From positions 298,271 to 362,270 of the forward strand of contig NZ_JAKCFI010000009.1 in the NCBI RefSeq assembly GCF_021412625.1: a stretch of DNA of 64,000 nucleotides. Reading direction: 5' to 3'. Below the pieces are notes generated by a model. That model had not been told where the DNA came from, made no database searches, and saw only the letters and a program-made list of their open reading frames with translations. Shown piece after piece: positions 44,900-54,575 of the stretch. This DNA is from Myxococcus stipitatus. Its GTDB lineage: Bacteria > Myxococcota > Myxococcia > Myxococcales > Myxococcaceae. A program made the translations under genes and the position numbers. Every line of letters starts with the position of its first letter. The stretch's first letter is position 1.

Positions 44900-46711
44900 A
44901 TGGCGACACTCATCCCCGCCTTGAACCAATGCCTCCCTCGGATGCAGGCGGGGGAGAAGCGTCTGGCGCGACGGCTCGAGGAGAAGCTCGAGGACGACTA
45001 CCTCCTCTGGTACGACGTGCCCATCGGCCGGAACGGGCGTCATCCGGACTTCATCGTCTTGCATCCACGCCGGGGCATCCTCGTCCTGGAGGTGAAGGAT
45101 TGGAAGCGCGACGCCTTGCGCGGAATCGACAAGGCCCACGCCACGCTGCTGACGGAGTCTGGCTTGAAGGAGGTGACGAATCCCTTCGAACAGTCGCGGG
45201 GGTATGCCCAGGACATCGCCTCGCTGCTCCAGAAGGACCCGGTCCTCCGCCATGCGGAAGGGGCTCGCCGTGGGCAGTTGATACTCCCCTGGAGCCACGG
45301 CGTGGTCCTGTCGAACATCACGCGGGCCCAGTTCGAGGACGGCAAGCTGGGTGAGGTGCTCCCGCCCGACCGGGTCATCTGCAAGGACGAGATGTCCGAG
45401 GACGTGGAGCCGGAGGCGTTCCAGCAGCGCCTGTGGAACATGTTCCCCTGGGTCCCCGCGCAGCCGCTGTCGCTGCCCCAGCTCGACCGGGTCCGCTGGC
45501 ACATCTTCCCGGAGATTCGCATCAGCGGCGCCCAGCTCGACATGTTCGAGCAGCCCCACCTGGAGAGCACCCTACCCGACCTCATCAAGGTCATGGACCT
45601 CCAGCAGGAGCAGCTCGCGCGGAGCCTGGGCGAGGGGCACCGGGTCATCCACGGCGTGGCGGGTTCGGGCAAGACGATGATCCTGGGCTACCGCTGCGTG
45701 CAGCTCGCGAAGGTGCTTCAGCGTCCCATCCTGGTCCTGTGCTTCAACCGCTCGCTGGCGAGCTGGCTGGCGCAGCACCTGGAGTCACGCGGCGTCTCCG
45801 GCCAGGTGGACGTGCGCCGCTTCCACGAGTGGTGCCGGGAGCAGCTCGTGACGTACCACGCGGGGCTCCCGCCCCAGGGACTGTCGGGGGCGGAGTACGC
45901 GGAGCAGCTCGTCCAGCGCGTCATCGCCGCCGTGGACAAGGGGCTCATCCCGCGCGCCCAGTACGGCGCGGTCCTCATCGACGAGGGCCACGACTTCGAG
46001 CCCGAGTGGCTCAAGCTCGTCGCCCAGATGGTGACGCCGGAGACCAACTCGTTGCTGCTGCTGTACGACGACGCCCAGTCCATCTACCGACACCAGCGCT
46101 TCAGCTTCAAGAGCGTGGGAATCCAAGCGCAGGGGCGGACCACGATTCTCCACCTCAACTACCGGAACACGGCGGAGATCCTCCAGTTCGCGTACAAGTT
46201 CGCCAGGCACGTCCTCACGCCCGAGGACGCGGACGATGACGGCGTGCCGCTCCTGCGTCCCCTGAGCGCGGGGCGACACGGGCCGCCGCCCCAGGTCCTC
46301 GCGCTGCCCACGCTGAAGGACGAACTGGACTACATCGCGGGTCGGCTGCGGCAGCTCCACGCGGAGGGGCTGCGCTGGAACGAGATGGCGGTGCTCTACC
46401 GGAGCTACGAGGTGGGCGACGCGGTCGTCCGCCGGCTAGGCAGGGCCCACCTTCCCTTCCAGTGGGTGGGGAAGTTCGCGCGGCAGTCACCGCTGGCCCC
46501 GAGCGAAGACAGCATCAAGGTGCTCACGTTCCACTCCAGCAAGGGCCTGGAGTTCCCGGCCATCGCCATCCCAGGGGTGGGGCGCCCCAACAAGCAGGAG
46601 CTGGACGCCAAGGAAGAGGCCCGGCTGCTCTACGTGGCGATGACCCGCGCGATGGACCGGCTCGTGGTGACGGGGACGCCGGAGGCCCTGTCAGCCGCGG
46701 CCCCCAGGTGA
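44900..46711 (+). CDS. NERD nuclease-domain UvrD/PcrA-like helicase
   Basis: 603 residues. Residues 15-130 form a NERD domain (nuclease-related) with D50 in HPDFIVLHP and E64-x-K66 in LVLEVKDWKR, the restriction-endonuclease-like catalytic set. A superfamily 1 helicase follows: Walker A GVAGSGKT (252-259), Walker B VLIDEGHDF, motif III DDAQSIYR, motif IV LHLNYRNT, motif V TFHSSKGLEFPAI and motif VI VAMTRAMDRL. NERD plus UvrD is a recurring fusion, and relatives of it occur in defence islands and plasmids. It stands alone here with no recognised partner. It has no signal peptide and is cytoplasmic. Confidence 0.93.
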   Translation: MATLIPALNQCLPRMQAGEKRLARRLEEKLEDDYLLWYDVPIGRNGRHPDFIVLHPRRGILVLEVKDWKRDALRGIDKAHATLLTESGLKEVTNPFEQSRGYAQDIASLLQKDPVLRHAEGARRGQLILPWSHGVVLSNITRAQFEDGKLGEVLPPDRVICKDEMSEDVEPEAFQQRLWNMFPWVPAQPLSLPQLDRVRWHIFPEIRISGAQLDMFEQPHLESTLPDLIKVMDLQQEQLARSLGEGHRVIHGVAGSGKTMILGYRCVQLAKVLQRPILVLCFNRSLASWLAQHLESRGVSGQVDVRRFHEWCREQLVTYHAGLPPQGLSGAEYAEQLVQRVIAAVDKGLIPRAQYGAVLIDEGHDFEPEWLKLVAQMVTPETNSLLLLYDDAQSIYRHQRFSFKSVGIQAQGRTTILHLNYRNTAEILQFAYKFARHVLTPEDADDDGVPLLRPLSAGRHGPPPQVLALPTLKDELDYIAGRLRQLHAEGLRWNEMAVLYRSYEVGDAVVRRLGRAHLPFQWVGKFARQSPLAPSEDSIKVLTFHSSKGLEFPAIAIPGVGRPNKQELDAKEEARLLYVAMTRAMDRLVVTGTPEALSAAAPR

Positions 46712-46975
46712 ACCACCGCGCCGCTCCGGACGACCGGCGAGACGCCCACGCGCCGCCGCACGGCCCGGGTTGCCCCCGGAAGCACCGTGGAAGGGCAGCG
46801 CGGTCCAGGCGTCCATCCGAGCCCCGGTCTTCCCCTCCCTCCGAGCCCTCTGGGCCTCTTCCCGGGTCGGGAGCACACCACCGCCCCTCCCGTCGAGCAG
46901 GTGTCAGCGCCCCCGGAGCCGCCCAGCATCCCTTGCCACGCGAGGTCTTCCACTTCGCGACGCAGGGGGCCTTCC

Positions 46976-47726
46976 ATGGGAATGGGCTTCAGACGGTTGC
47001 CGCTGATGTTCGCCGCGCTCGGCGTCGTCCATTGCGACACGGCCCCCGGAGGCGCCGACGACATGATGCCCGACGGCGCACCGCTGCGGCCCCATGGCGA
47101 GTCCTGCCAGCGCCCCATCCACCTGGGTGACTTCGGTCCCGAGCGCGTGCGCGAGATGACCGAGGTGGACGGCACGCTCTACATGGAACGCCGGAGGGCA
47201 CCTACGCGCTCATCATCTCGTGGGAGCCCGAGGGCCCACCGGTGCCGCTGGGGCTCCACCAGGGCGAGCTCCTGTTCCGCATGGACACGTCGACGCGCGG
47301 CGTGGAGCTGTGGTCCACGGACGGCACGCGCGAGGGCACCGCCTTCATCGCCGACCTCAACCCAGGCCTGCCCTCCAGCCATGTCGGTCCCACGACGAGG
47401 ACCGAGCATGGAGACTTCGTCTTCGGCGCGAGGCTGGGTGAGGATGAGCAGGGCGTCGTGTTGATGAAGCTGACCTCCTCGGGCCGGCTCGTGCGGCTGT
47501 TCCGCGCCTCGGACCGCGACTCAACCCTGCTCCAACTGGCGGCCGCGCGCGCCTCGTCGTCGACCTCGTCGAGGGCGCTGTCGGCTCCTCGCCCCAGTTG
47601 CTGGACACGAACCCCTTCAGGAGCGAAACGTTCTTCCACACGCGCGCCCATGCCTATTTCGCGACAGGCGACACCGGTTCGTCGCTCTGGGCGGTGAAGA
47701 CCGACGCTGTCTGTCTCGCCCCGTGA
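46976..47726 (+). pseudogene. ELWxxDGT-repeat lipoprotein, frameshifted
   Basis: It starts with a lipoprotein signal (FAALGVVHC). In the first frame it runs to TLYM near 47185, then the sense continues in another frame (TPEGTYALIISWEPEGPP), with GVELWSTDGTREGT and FIADLNPG, the hallmark ELW-x2-DGT-x2-GT repeat. A second frame change near 47550 is needed to reach LVVDLVEGAVGSSPQLLD and end at the TGA at 47724. Two independent shifts make an active gene unlikely, unless the sequence has errors. ELWxxDGT proteins are secreted, repeat-rich and of unknown role. Confidence 0.72.
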
Positions 47727-47770
47727 GCGCCGTGAAAGAGCCTCGGGTGGAGACGACGCTCGAGGCGGGT

Positions 47771-49495
47771 TCACGGCGAGGCGCCCTCCCGCCATGGAGG
47801 AGTCGGCCCCCCAGGAACCCTGGGAATGATTCCCAGCTCCGTGACGACACCGGGCCGGACGAAGACGCGTCGGGTCGAATCGGACCGGTCGGGACCCTCG
47901 TGCAGCAGCCCTCCCAGGGAGGACTCTCCTGGCTTGACCCCAGCGAGGAAGAACGTCCCATCGGGGTCGACACGGAAGGTGGGTCCCAGCCACCAGTTGT
48001 CGACGACGACGGCTTCTTCGTTGACCATGGGGCTCTGGCGATAGCGTTCGGCGAGGTACTCATCGAGGAACGAGAGCCGGCCCCGGACTCCCCCCGTCTC
48101 CTTCAACACGATGTCCGCCACCACGCGCGAGCCCTCCTCCGCCGGCGGGAGGGTGATGGAGCCCGCGCGTCCATCCTCCGTCCACGCATGGATGACCTGC
48201 GTGCCCTCCGCCTGGGGTCGGACGACGAACCCCGAGCCGCTGAAACGGAAGCGATAGAAGCTATCGCCCGAGTTGCCACACCTCCTGCTGTAGTACCCGT
48301 TCCACCACTGCGGCACCGACACGTAGAAGCCATCCACGGGCACGCCATCTTCCCTCACCACGTGCCCCGCGAGCTCGAAGCCCTCCGGGACATGGTCGGC
48401 CCTGGGCCAGTTCAGGACGCGGCCCTGCTTCATCGACACCTTGAAGGGGAGCCGGAAGACATTGGAGGCCCCTTCCGTCACCGTCACGGTCCGAGCATTG
48501 TAGAAGACGTTGGGCCCATGGAAGGCGACATCATGGTCCCCAGCCTCGACCAGTCCGGTCCAGCGACCGTCCTCCTGGCGCGCCAGGGTGGCATCGACCA
48601 TGTGCGCCTCGAGCTGCGTCTTCCACCTCCGAGGCCCCTCCGGAACGAGCGTCACGGGGACGAACGGTTTCAGGGAGATATCCAGCCGCTCCTCCCTCTC
48701 GCCTTCCCGGAGGACGACCCTGCGCCGAAGCGACTCGTTGCCCATCCAGCGAACATTCACGATGCCCTCCGCCGGCCACAGGTCCCTGACCTCGTAGCGG
48801 CCTTGCGCATCCGTCGTGCCGAACACGGACTCCCGATCCATGTCCAGGAACACCTCGACCGAGACATCCGGAGCGGGCGTCCCATCCGGCGCCAGGACGA
48901 CGCCACGGAGGGTGGTGCTCTCCCGCATGGGGAACGTCAGGCTCAGCGTCCCTCCCGCCACCAGTCCGACGTTCGGCTCGCAATGCTCGAGGTACCCCGG
49001 CCCCTTCGCACAGAGGTGGTAGATGCCCGCGCGCACGTCACGCAGGAGCGCCGTGCCCTGCTCGTCCGTGGACGCCGACATCTCGACCTTTCGCGTCAAC
49101 CTGATGAAGCCCTCCGGCCCGTCCGGCGCCAGGAGTGTGACGGAGACGCCTTCGAGCGGCTCACCCGTCGCCTCGGAGTGCACGCACGCGACGACGCGCC
49201 CCGTCCCATTCAGGGTCGGCGCCTCCGGTTTCAAAAGAGGCGCGGGAGTGGATGGCAAGGGAGGTGGCCGTTCATCGAGCTCCTCCCGCGACAGGAGGGG
49301 CCGCACCCGCGGCTCTTCCCCGGGCCACAGCCGCGTGCGCAACCATCCACGAATGCTCGGCAACGCCGTCTCGTCCGGGCCACAGGGCCCCAGGTACTCC
49401 AACGAACGGAGCCCCTCTCGCAGCACCGCGGCGGTCGATAGCGAGACCACCACCCCCAAGAAGGCCATCCATCGTGAGCGCGTGGACATCGACAT
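47771..49495 (-). CDS. Secreted protein with carboxypeptidase-regulatory-like domains
   Basis: 574 residues. GGAGGG lies about six bases before the ATG at 49495, and an ATG at 49489 could also serve. An N-terminal hydrophobic segment (MAFLGVVVSLSTAAVL) is a signal or anchor. After a Pro-rich linker come repeated beta-sandwich units of the carboxypeptidase regulatory-like type: GRVVACVHSEATGEPLEGVSV, STDEQGTALLRDV, LRGVVLAPDGTPAPDVSVEVF and TDAQGRYEVRDLWP, and near the end VRGRLSFLDEYL with RVDPDGTFFLAGV. Such domains act as protein or sugar binders. It converges with the ELWxxDGT pseudogene. Confidence 0.85.
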   Translation of the reverse strand: MSMSTRSRWMAFLGVVVSLSTAAVLREGLRSLEYLGPCGPDETALPSIRGWLRTRLWPGEEPRVRPLLSREELDERPPPLPSTPAPLLKPEAPTLNGTGRVVACVHSEATGEPLEGVSVTLLAPDGPEGFIRLTRKVEMSASTDEQGTALLRDVRAGIYHLCAKGPGYLEHCEPNVGLVAGGTLSLTFPMRESTTLRGVVLAPDGTPAPDVSVEVFLDMDRESVFGTTDAQGRYEVRDLWPAEGIVNVRWMGNESLRRRVVLREGEREERLDISLKPFVPVTLVPEGPRRWKTQLEAHMVDATLARQEDGRWTGLVEAGDHDVAFHGPNVFYNARTVTVTEGASNVFRLPFKVSMKQGRVLNWPRADHVPEGFELAGHVVREDGVPVDGFYVSVPQWWNGYYSRRCGNSGDSFYRFRFSGSGFVVRPQAEGTQVIHAWTEDGRAGSITLPPAEEGSRVVADIVLKETGGVRGRLSFLDEYLAERYRQSPMVNEEAVVVDNWWLGPTFRVDPDGTFFLAGVKPGESSLGGLLHEGPDRSDSTRRVFVRPGVVTELGIIPRVPGGPTPPWREGASP

Positions 49496-50008
49496 CGAGC
49501 CCTCCAGAGAGCGCGTGGACCCCTGCCCCCGAGGGAAACAGTAACCGAATCCACAACGGCCACACCACCCGTGGGGGCCTCGAAGACCCGTCCACACCTC
49601 GGCCGCCTCCGACATTCGCGGAGATTTGTCATCGGGTTTCACGAACATCCTCGATGCATCATGAAAATGCCCGCCCGTGACGGCACGGGTCTTCACGAGT
49701 CCTGAAGACACGGAGCGCCTCATGGGAAGGTCGGCATCCAGGCGAGACCGACGCGACGAACCCGCAGTGAGCTGAAGTCGGAGTCCCCGCGTCGCCACCG
49801 GCCCTCACCGGGTGGCGGCGCAACCTGCCTGGGAGGACGGGGCGACGCGTCGCCTGGATTCCATCCCGGTGCGTCCTTTCCTCGACAGTTCCCCGTCCCC
49901 GCCTCCTCCGTGTCCCGGGTTGCCGGTGGCAGGATCTCCTTCCGGAACCGAGGGCGACGTCGCTCGGGTTCCGCGCCGGGCTTCACGCTGTCTGGGGAGG
50001 GAACAGCC
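49496..50008. other. Divergent intergenic region
   Basis: About 510 bases between the regulatory-like-domain gene (start 49495, minus) and the protease-nuclease gene (start 50009, plus). No supported gene lies here. Both promoters must be inside it, but none was recognised. Confidence 0.5.
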
Positions 50009-51907
50009 ATGAAGGCAGACACGTCCGAGCGGGGCCTCGAAATCTCGCTTCGTCAGGAGACGCAGCGCCGGCTCGGGATTCGAATCACGGAGCCAGACAC
50101 GCCCGTGGCGTCATTCGGCGCGCGGGCGCTGGAGTCCATGCCCCGGGACAAGGGGGTGGAGGTCATCCCCACGCGGCGCGACCTGCGGTTGGAGCTGGTG
50201 GGTCCTCCGCCGCCAGGGCTTCCGATTCGCGGGCTCGAGGCCATCGTCGAGCGCTTCGGCTATCCCTCGCTGCTGGTGCAGCAGGACACCTTCGACATTC
50301 CCATCGCGGACACCTGGCGCGCGCTGCTGGAGGTCCACCGACTCAAGCTGGAGCGCATCGTGCGCTCCGTGGGGCGGGTGGAGCTGGAGAACCACGAGCG
50401 GGAGTGGCTCGGCACGGCCTGGATGGTGGCGCCGAACATCGCCGTCACCAACCGGCACGTCGCCGTGCACTTCGCGGTGACGACGGACCAGGGGTGGGAG
50501 GTCGGGCGGAACCCGTTCGGTGTCCCCTATGGCGTCTTCATCAACTTCGCGGCGGAGTACCTTCAACCCACCGTGCGACGGGTCCAGGTGAAGCGGGTCC
50601 TCTATGTCGCGCCACAGACCCAGGAGGCCCCGGACATCGCGCTGCTGGAGGTCGAGCCCGGGGCGGACGTTCCTCCGCCGCTCCCGCTCTTCGTGGGGAC
50701 GCCGACGCGCAGCCGCTTCATCGCCGCCGTCGGCTATCCGGCCTACGACCCGGAGCGCAACAGCCCGACCGACATGGCGCGCATCTTCGACAACGTGTAC
50801 GGCGTGAAGCGGCTGGCGCCCGGGGAGATCAAGCTCGTCCAAGGGCAGTCGTTCACGCACAACGCCACCACCCTGGGCGGCAGCTCTGGCTCTCCCATCG
50901 TGGACCTGGAATCGGGGTGCGTCATCGGGCTGCACTACGCGGGCGAGTACCTGAAGGCGAATCTCGCGCTGTCCAGCGAGTCGATTGCCCAGACACTCCA
51001 GCTGGTGAAGCCGGGGCTCGCCCCCACGGCGCCGCCACGTCCGGGCCCGTCCCTCGACGCGCCCCCGGAGGAGACCCCCACGAACCTGGAGGCGCGCAAG
51101 GGATATGACCCCGAGTTCCTCGGCAAGGGAGCGCTGGCGGTGCCACTGCCCGACGTCACGGGGGTCCAATCTTTGCTCGCGCCGCTGCTCGCGGACCCGT
51201 CGAAGCACGTGCTGAACTACACGCATTACTCCGTGGCGATGAACCGGGTGCGGAGGCTGGCGTTCTTCACGGCGTCGAACATCGACGGGGAGACGGCCCA
51301 GGCCATCAAGCGCAAGGGAAAGGAGCAGTGGTACTTCGACCCGCGCATCGCGCGGGAGCACCAAGCGGGCGGGGACCTCTACACGAACAACCAGTTGGAC
51401 CGGGGTCACCTGACGCGCCGCCTGGACCCGGCGTGGGGCGACAAGACCATGGCCATGGCGGGCGAGCGCGACACGTTCTTCTGGACCAACTGCTCGCCCC
51501 AGCACGCCACGTTCAACCAGCGCATCTGGTTGGAGCTGGAGGACTATATCCTCGAGAACGCCGTCAACGAGGGCTTCAAGGCCATCCTCTTCACCGGCCC
51601 CCTCTTCCGCGACAGCGACCCCGAATACCGAGGCATCCTGCTGCCGCGTGCCTTCTGGAAGGTCGCGGTGATGGTCACCACGGGGAAGAAGCTGAGCGCC
51701 ACCGCATACATCGTGAGTCAGGCCAATCTGTTGACCCAGCTCGAGTTCACCTACGGGCAGTTCAGGACGTACCAGGTGCCCGTGTCCAAGGTCGCGCAGC
51801 TCACGCGGCTCGGGTTCGGCCCGCTCGCGGCGCACGACCCGCTGGGGGCGGGTCCGGGGGGTGGAAACATCCGTGAGGTGGCTTCGGCTGGCGACATCCT
51901 GCTGTAG
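50009..51907 (+). CDS. Trypsin-like serine protease fused to a DNA/RNA non-specific (NUC1-type) endonuclease
   Basis: 632 residues, no signal peptide. Residues about 1-125 are a helical leader. A V8/HtrA-like protease follows: H150 in IAVTNRHVAVHF, D209 in APDIALLEVE and the nucleophile S293 in TLGGSSGSPIVD. After a Pro-rich linker (about 338-360), residues 400-610 form a NUC1-type endonuclease with NQLDRGHLTRR (catalytic H467), FWTNCSPQHATFNQRIWLELEDY (metal-binding Asn and Glu block) and FKAILFTGPLF. Both active sites look complete. The nuclease half should cut DNA and RNA with Mg2+, and the protease half may activate or release it. GGGGAGGG lies a few bases before the ATG. Confidence 0.9.
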   Translation: MKADTSERGLEISLRQETQRRLGIRITEPDTPVASFGARALESMPRDKGVEVIPTRRDLRLELVGPPPPGLPIRGLEAIVERFGYPSLLVQQDTFDIPIADTWRALLEVHRLKLERIVRSVGRVELENHEREWLGTAWMVAPNIAVTNRHVAVHFAVTTDQGWEVGRNPFGVPYGVFINFAAEYLQPTVRRVQVKRVLYVAPQTQEAPDIALLEVEPGADVPPPLPLFVGTPTRSRFIAAVGYPAYDPERNSPTDMARIFDNVYGVKRLAPGEIKLVQGQSFTHNATTLGGSSGSPIVDLESGCVIGLHYAGEYLKANLALSSESIAQTLQLVKPGLAPTAPPRPGPSLDAPPEETPTNLEARKGYDPEFLGKGALAVPLPDVTGVQSLLAPLLADPSKHVLNYTHYSVAMNRVRRLAFFTASNIDGETAQAIKRKGKEQWYFDPRIAREHQAGGDLYTNNQLDRGHLTRRLDPAWGDKTMAMAGERDTFFWTNCSPQHATFNQRIWLELEDYILENAVNEGFKAILFTGPLFRDSDPEYRGILLPRAFWKVAVMVTTGKKLSATAYIVSQANLLTQLEFTYGQFRTYQVPVSKVAQLTRLGFGPLAAHDPLGAGPGGGNIREVASAGDILL

Positions 51908-51999
51908 CGCGACCGGGTGGGTTCGCCTGTGGTGAGAGGTACGTGGGCGCTCCCACCCATTGAAGTACCGCGAGCACTGGCCGCAGGATGGGCATCCTC

Positions 52000-53442
52000 A
52001 TGCCAAGACCGCCGCGAACCGCCATGCTGCTCCTCGCCGTCCTCCTGGCCCCCGTGGCGGCGACCGCCGAGACCTGGCTCATCGTGCCCGAGCACTCGAG
52101 CTTCCGCCCCCCCAACGGCTCCTTCATCACCGGCACCATCTCGGGAACGCTGGTCATCGAGAGCGGGAAGCAGCCGGAAGTGGCGCTCTCGGTCTCCTTT
52201 CATGACCTCGTCATCCACCATCCCGCCGTCCGCCGCCCTCCTCGCGAGGAGATGAAGCTCGCGCTGGGCGAGGCCTCCTTCAAGACGACTGAGTACAAAC
52301 CCGGCATCGTCACGACCATCACCGGCACCTTCCAGGCGAATGGCAAGACAGCGCCGGCCAGCTACACCTTGGGTCTGCAAAATTCCGTCGAGGACCCCTT
52401 CACGGGACAGGTCACCCGGGTCGCGAACTTCACCAACGACTCTTTCGAGCAGCCGTCGTTCCAAGCGACGCTCGTCAAGCAACGGGAGCCGTGGGAGTGG
52501 CTCCAGCAACCCGAGGGAGCGAAGACCGCGGGCAAGGGCCCCTGGGGTGTCCTGGTGGGGCTCGCCATGCCAGGAGAGGTGCTCAAGACCTACTTCATCA
52601 CCGCGACGGAGATCACCCCGTTGGGTCAGGGGCTCGCCGTGCCACGCAAGGACGGGTGGTGGGTCGTCGATGCGTATGAGGGCAACGTCGTGACCAGTCC
52701 CGCGAGCACGCTCACGCGGAAGGACTACGAAGAGTATACGGCGAGGGACAACAACTGCGCGGACGGCAGCACGGGGGGAACCCTCATCGAGTTCCTGTAT
52801 GCCGGCCCGGACTTCATCTCGTATGACTCCACCTTCTGGAAGGAGTCCTGCCATGGCCCCAACGAAACCAGGGACCGTTCGATCGTGACGAGGCTGTACT
52901 ACGACCACGAGAACGACCGCGACGAGTCCTCCATCGAAAGCGCGCTTGGCCCCGAGGCGAAGGCCGCGCTCGACCCGATACTCGAGAAGCGGTGCCCCGG
53001 CGACAGTTGCAGCGACCCCCGCGAGGAGCGGTACTTCTGGGGCCTCACCCCCATGCGCCTGTTCGCGGCGATTCCCGGGGGCTATGACCCCACCGAAACG
53101 AAGTACGAGACGGTGCCGCTTCCGGTGAAGCTGCTCGCGGCGCTCAAGCGCCCCTCGCGCCATGTCGCGGCGGACTTGCAGCATCCGCTCCCTCCGCCGG
53201 GTCCGGGGGTGACGGAGCCAGGACGGGCCTCCGCGGCGATCATCGCCCCGGATGGGAGCTTCGAGCTGCGCATCCATGACAACGCAATCGTCGTCTGGGC
53301 GGGCTCCAAGCAGGTGGGCACCATCACCGAGACGGGCTGCCGGCTGGTGATGGAGGAGTGGGCTTCAGGGAAGGCGACCGTGGCGCGCTGGAGGAAGCAG
53401 GCCGCGTCCGTGCTCGCGAACGCGCCCCGGCCCAAGGAGTGA
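52000..53442 (+). CDS. Exported protein of unknown function
   Basis: 480 residues with a signal peptide (MPRPPRTAMLLLAVLLAPVAATAETW). The ATG at 52000 is preferred to 51988 because AGGATGG is then about nine bases upstream. The first 120 mature residues are beta-rich (LIVPEHSSFRPPNGSFITGT...), vaguely like YceI barrels but not close enough to call. The middle holds GWWVVDAYEGNVV and DNNCADGSTGGTL, then YDHENDRDES and CPGDSCSDP with several cysteines. No catalytic set is visible. It follows the protease-nuclease by 92 bases and might be in its operon. Confidence 0.75.
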   Translation: MPRPPRTAMLLLAVLLAPVAATAETWLIVPEHSSFRPPNGSFITGTISGTLVIESGKQPEVALSVSFHDLVIHHPAVRRPPREEMKLALGEASFKTTEYKPGIVTTITGTFQANGKTAPASYTLGLQNSVEDPFTGQVTRVANFTNDSFEQPSFQATLVKQREPWEWLQQPEGAKTAGKGPWGVLVGLAMPGEVLKTYFITATEITPLGQGLAVPRKDGWWVVDAYEGNVVTSPASTLTRKDYEEYTARDNNCADGSTGGTLIEFLYAGPDFISYDSTFWKESCHGPNETRDRSIVTRLYYDHENDRDESSIESALGPEAKAALDPILEKRCPGDSCSDPREERYFWGLTPMRLFAAIPGGYDPTETKYETVPLPVKLLAALKRPSRHVAADLQHPLPPPGPGVTEPGRASAAIIAPDGSFELRIHDNAIVVWAGSKQVGTITETGCRLVMEEWASGKATVARWRKQAASVLANAPRPKE

Positions 53443-53491
53443 TGCGTGGACGCCGCGAGGCCCTCACCTGGCTCGCGACGAGGGAATGGGG

Positions 53492-54367
53492 ATGACGACG
53501 AAAGAGGGCTCCGCGGTGGACAGATATGAACTCGCACGGGAGCTGGCCGAACGGCTCGGGCGAATCGACGGTGTCCTCGCCGTGGTGCTCGGAGGGTCCC
53601 AGGCACGCGGCGACGCGGACGCGAAGTCCGACATCGACCTGGGCATCTACTACCACCCGGAGCGCCCGCCCTCCCTCGTCGAGCTGCGTACGCTCGCCGG
53701 GGAGGTGGACGACCACCACCGCGCCGAGGCCGTCACCGCCTTCGGTGACTGGGGGCCCTGGATCAACGGAGGAGCGTGGCTCGACATCCAAGGTGTTCGC
53801 GTGGATTGGCTCTACCGGGACGTGGCGAAGGTGGAGCAGACGATTTCGGACTGCCGCCAGGGCCACTGGACCGCGAACTACCAACCGGGGCATCCCCATT
53901 CCTTCAACAGCTACATCTACATGGGGGAGGCGCACATCGCCCGGCCCCTCGTCGATGCCCACGGCGTCTTCGCCAGGCTCCAAGCGCTGACGACGCCCTA
54001 TCCCGAGGCACTGGCGAAATCCATCGTCCAGCGCTTCGCCTGGGAGGCGGGCTTCGCCCTGGAGACGAGCCACAAGGCCATCGAGCGCGGCGACGTGTAC
54101 TACGTCACCGGGTGCGCCTTTCGCGCTGTCTCCACGATGATCCAGGTTCTGTTCGCCCTGAATGGCCGCTACTGCATCAACGAGAAGCGCTCCCTTGCGC
54201 TCGTCGACGACTTCCCGCTGGCCCCCGCCCGCTTCTCGGCCATCGTCACGGAGGCCCTCTCGGGCCTCGGGACGGACGCGAGCCATTTGCGGCCTCGCGT
54301 CCAGTCCCTGGAGAAGCTGGCCGCCGAGACGATGGCCTTGTGCAAGGCGAGGTTCCCGGAGCTGTAG
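53492..54367 (+). CDS. Nucleotidyltransferase-fold protein
   Basis: 291 residues. The nucleotidyltransferase signature is at the N-terminus: VLGGSQARGDADAKSDIDLGIYY (GGS-x-ARG...D-x-D). The rest is helical (FAWEAGFALETSHKAIERGDVYYVTGC), as in DUF4037 or aminoglycoside-transferase-like proteins. It may transfer a nucleotide to a small substrate, or act as an antitoxin-type MNT, but no HEPN partner is next to it. ATG 53492 has GAGGGA six bases upstream; 53486 is an alternative. Confidence 0.8.
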   Translation: MTTKEGSAVDRYELARELAERLGRIDGVLAVVLGGSQARGDADAKSDIDLGIYYHPERPPSLVELRTLAGEVDDHHRAEAVTAFGDWGPWINGGAWLDIQGVRVDWLYRDVAKVEQTISDCRQGHWTANYQPGHPHSFNSYIYMGEAHIARPLVDAHGVFARLQALTTPYPEALAKSIVQRFAWEAGFALETSHKAIERGDVYYVTGCAFRAVSTMIQVLFALNGRYCINEKRSLALVDDFPLAPARFSAIVTEALSGLGTDASHLRPRVQSLEKLAAETMALCKARFPEL

Positions 54368-54575
54368 CCGCGCCACCGGCTCAGACTGCGAACGCATCGC
54401 TCCTTCCTCGCGAGACCGCCACCTCCCGTCCTCATGACCGCGGTCCGTGTGGCGATGGAGTCGCGGCGACAACGAAGACACACCGACCTGCCCGGTCGAC
54501 CGCGACATCCGTGGCAATGGGACTTGTGGTCCCTACGGGCCCCCTACTCCGTGTCGTCGCCGAGAGACGGCAGGC

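Noticed and set aside
52000..53442. Assignment of the exported protein to the YceI family
   Set aside because: Only a vague similarity in the first 100 residues. The expected conserved motifs are not visible, so it is left as unknown.
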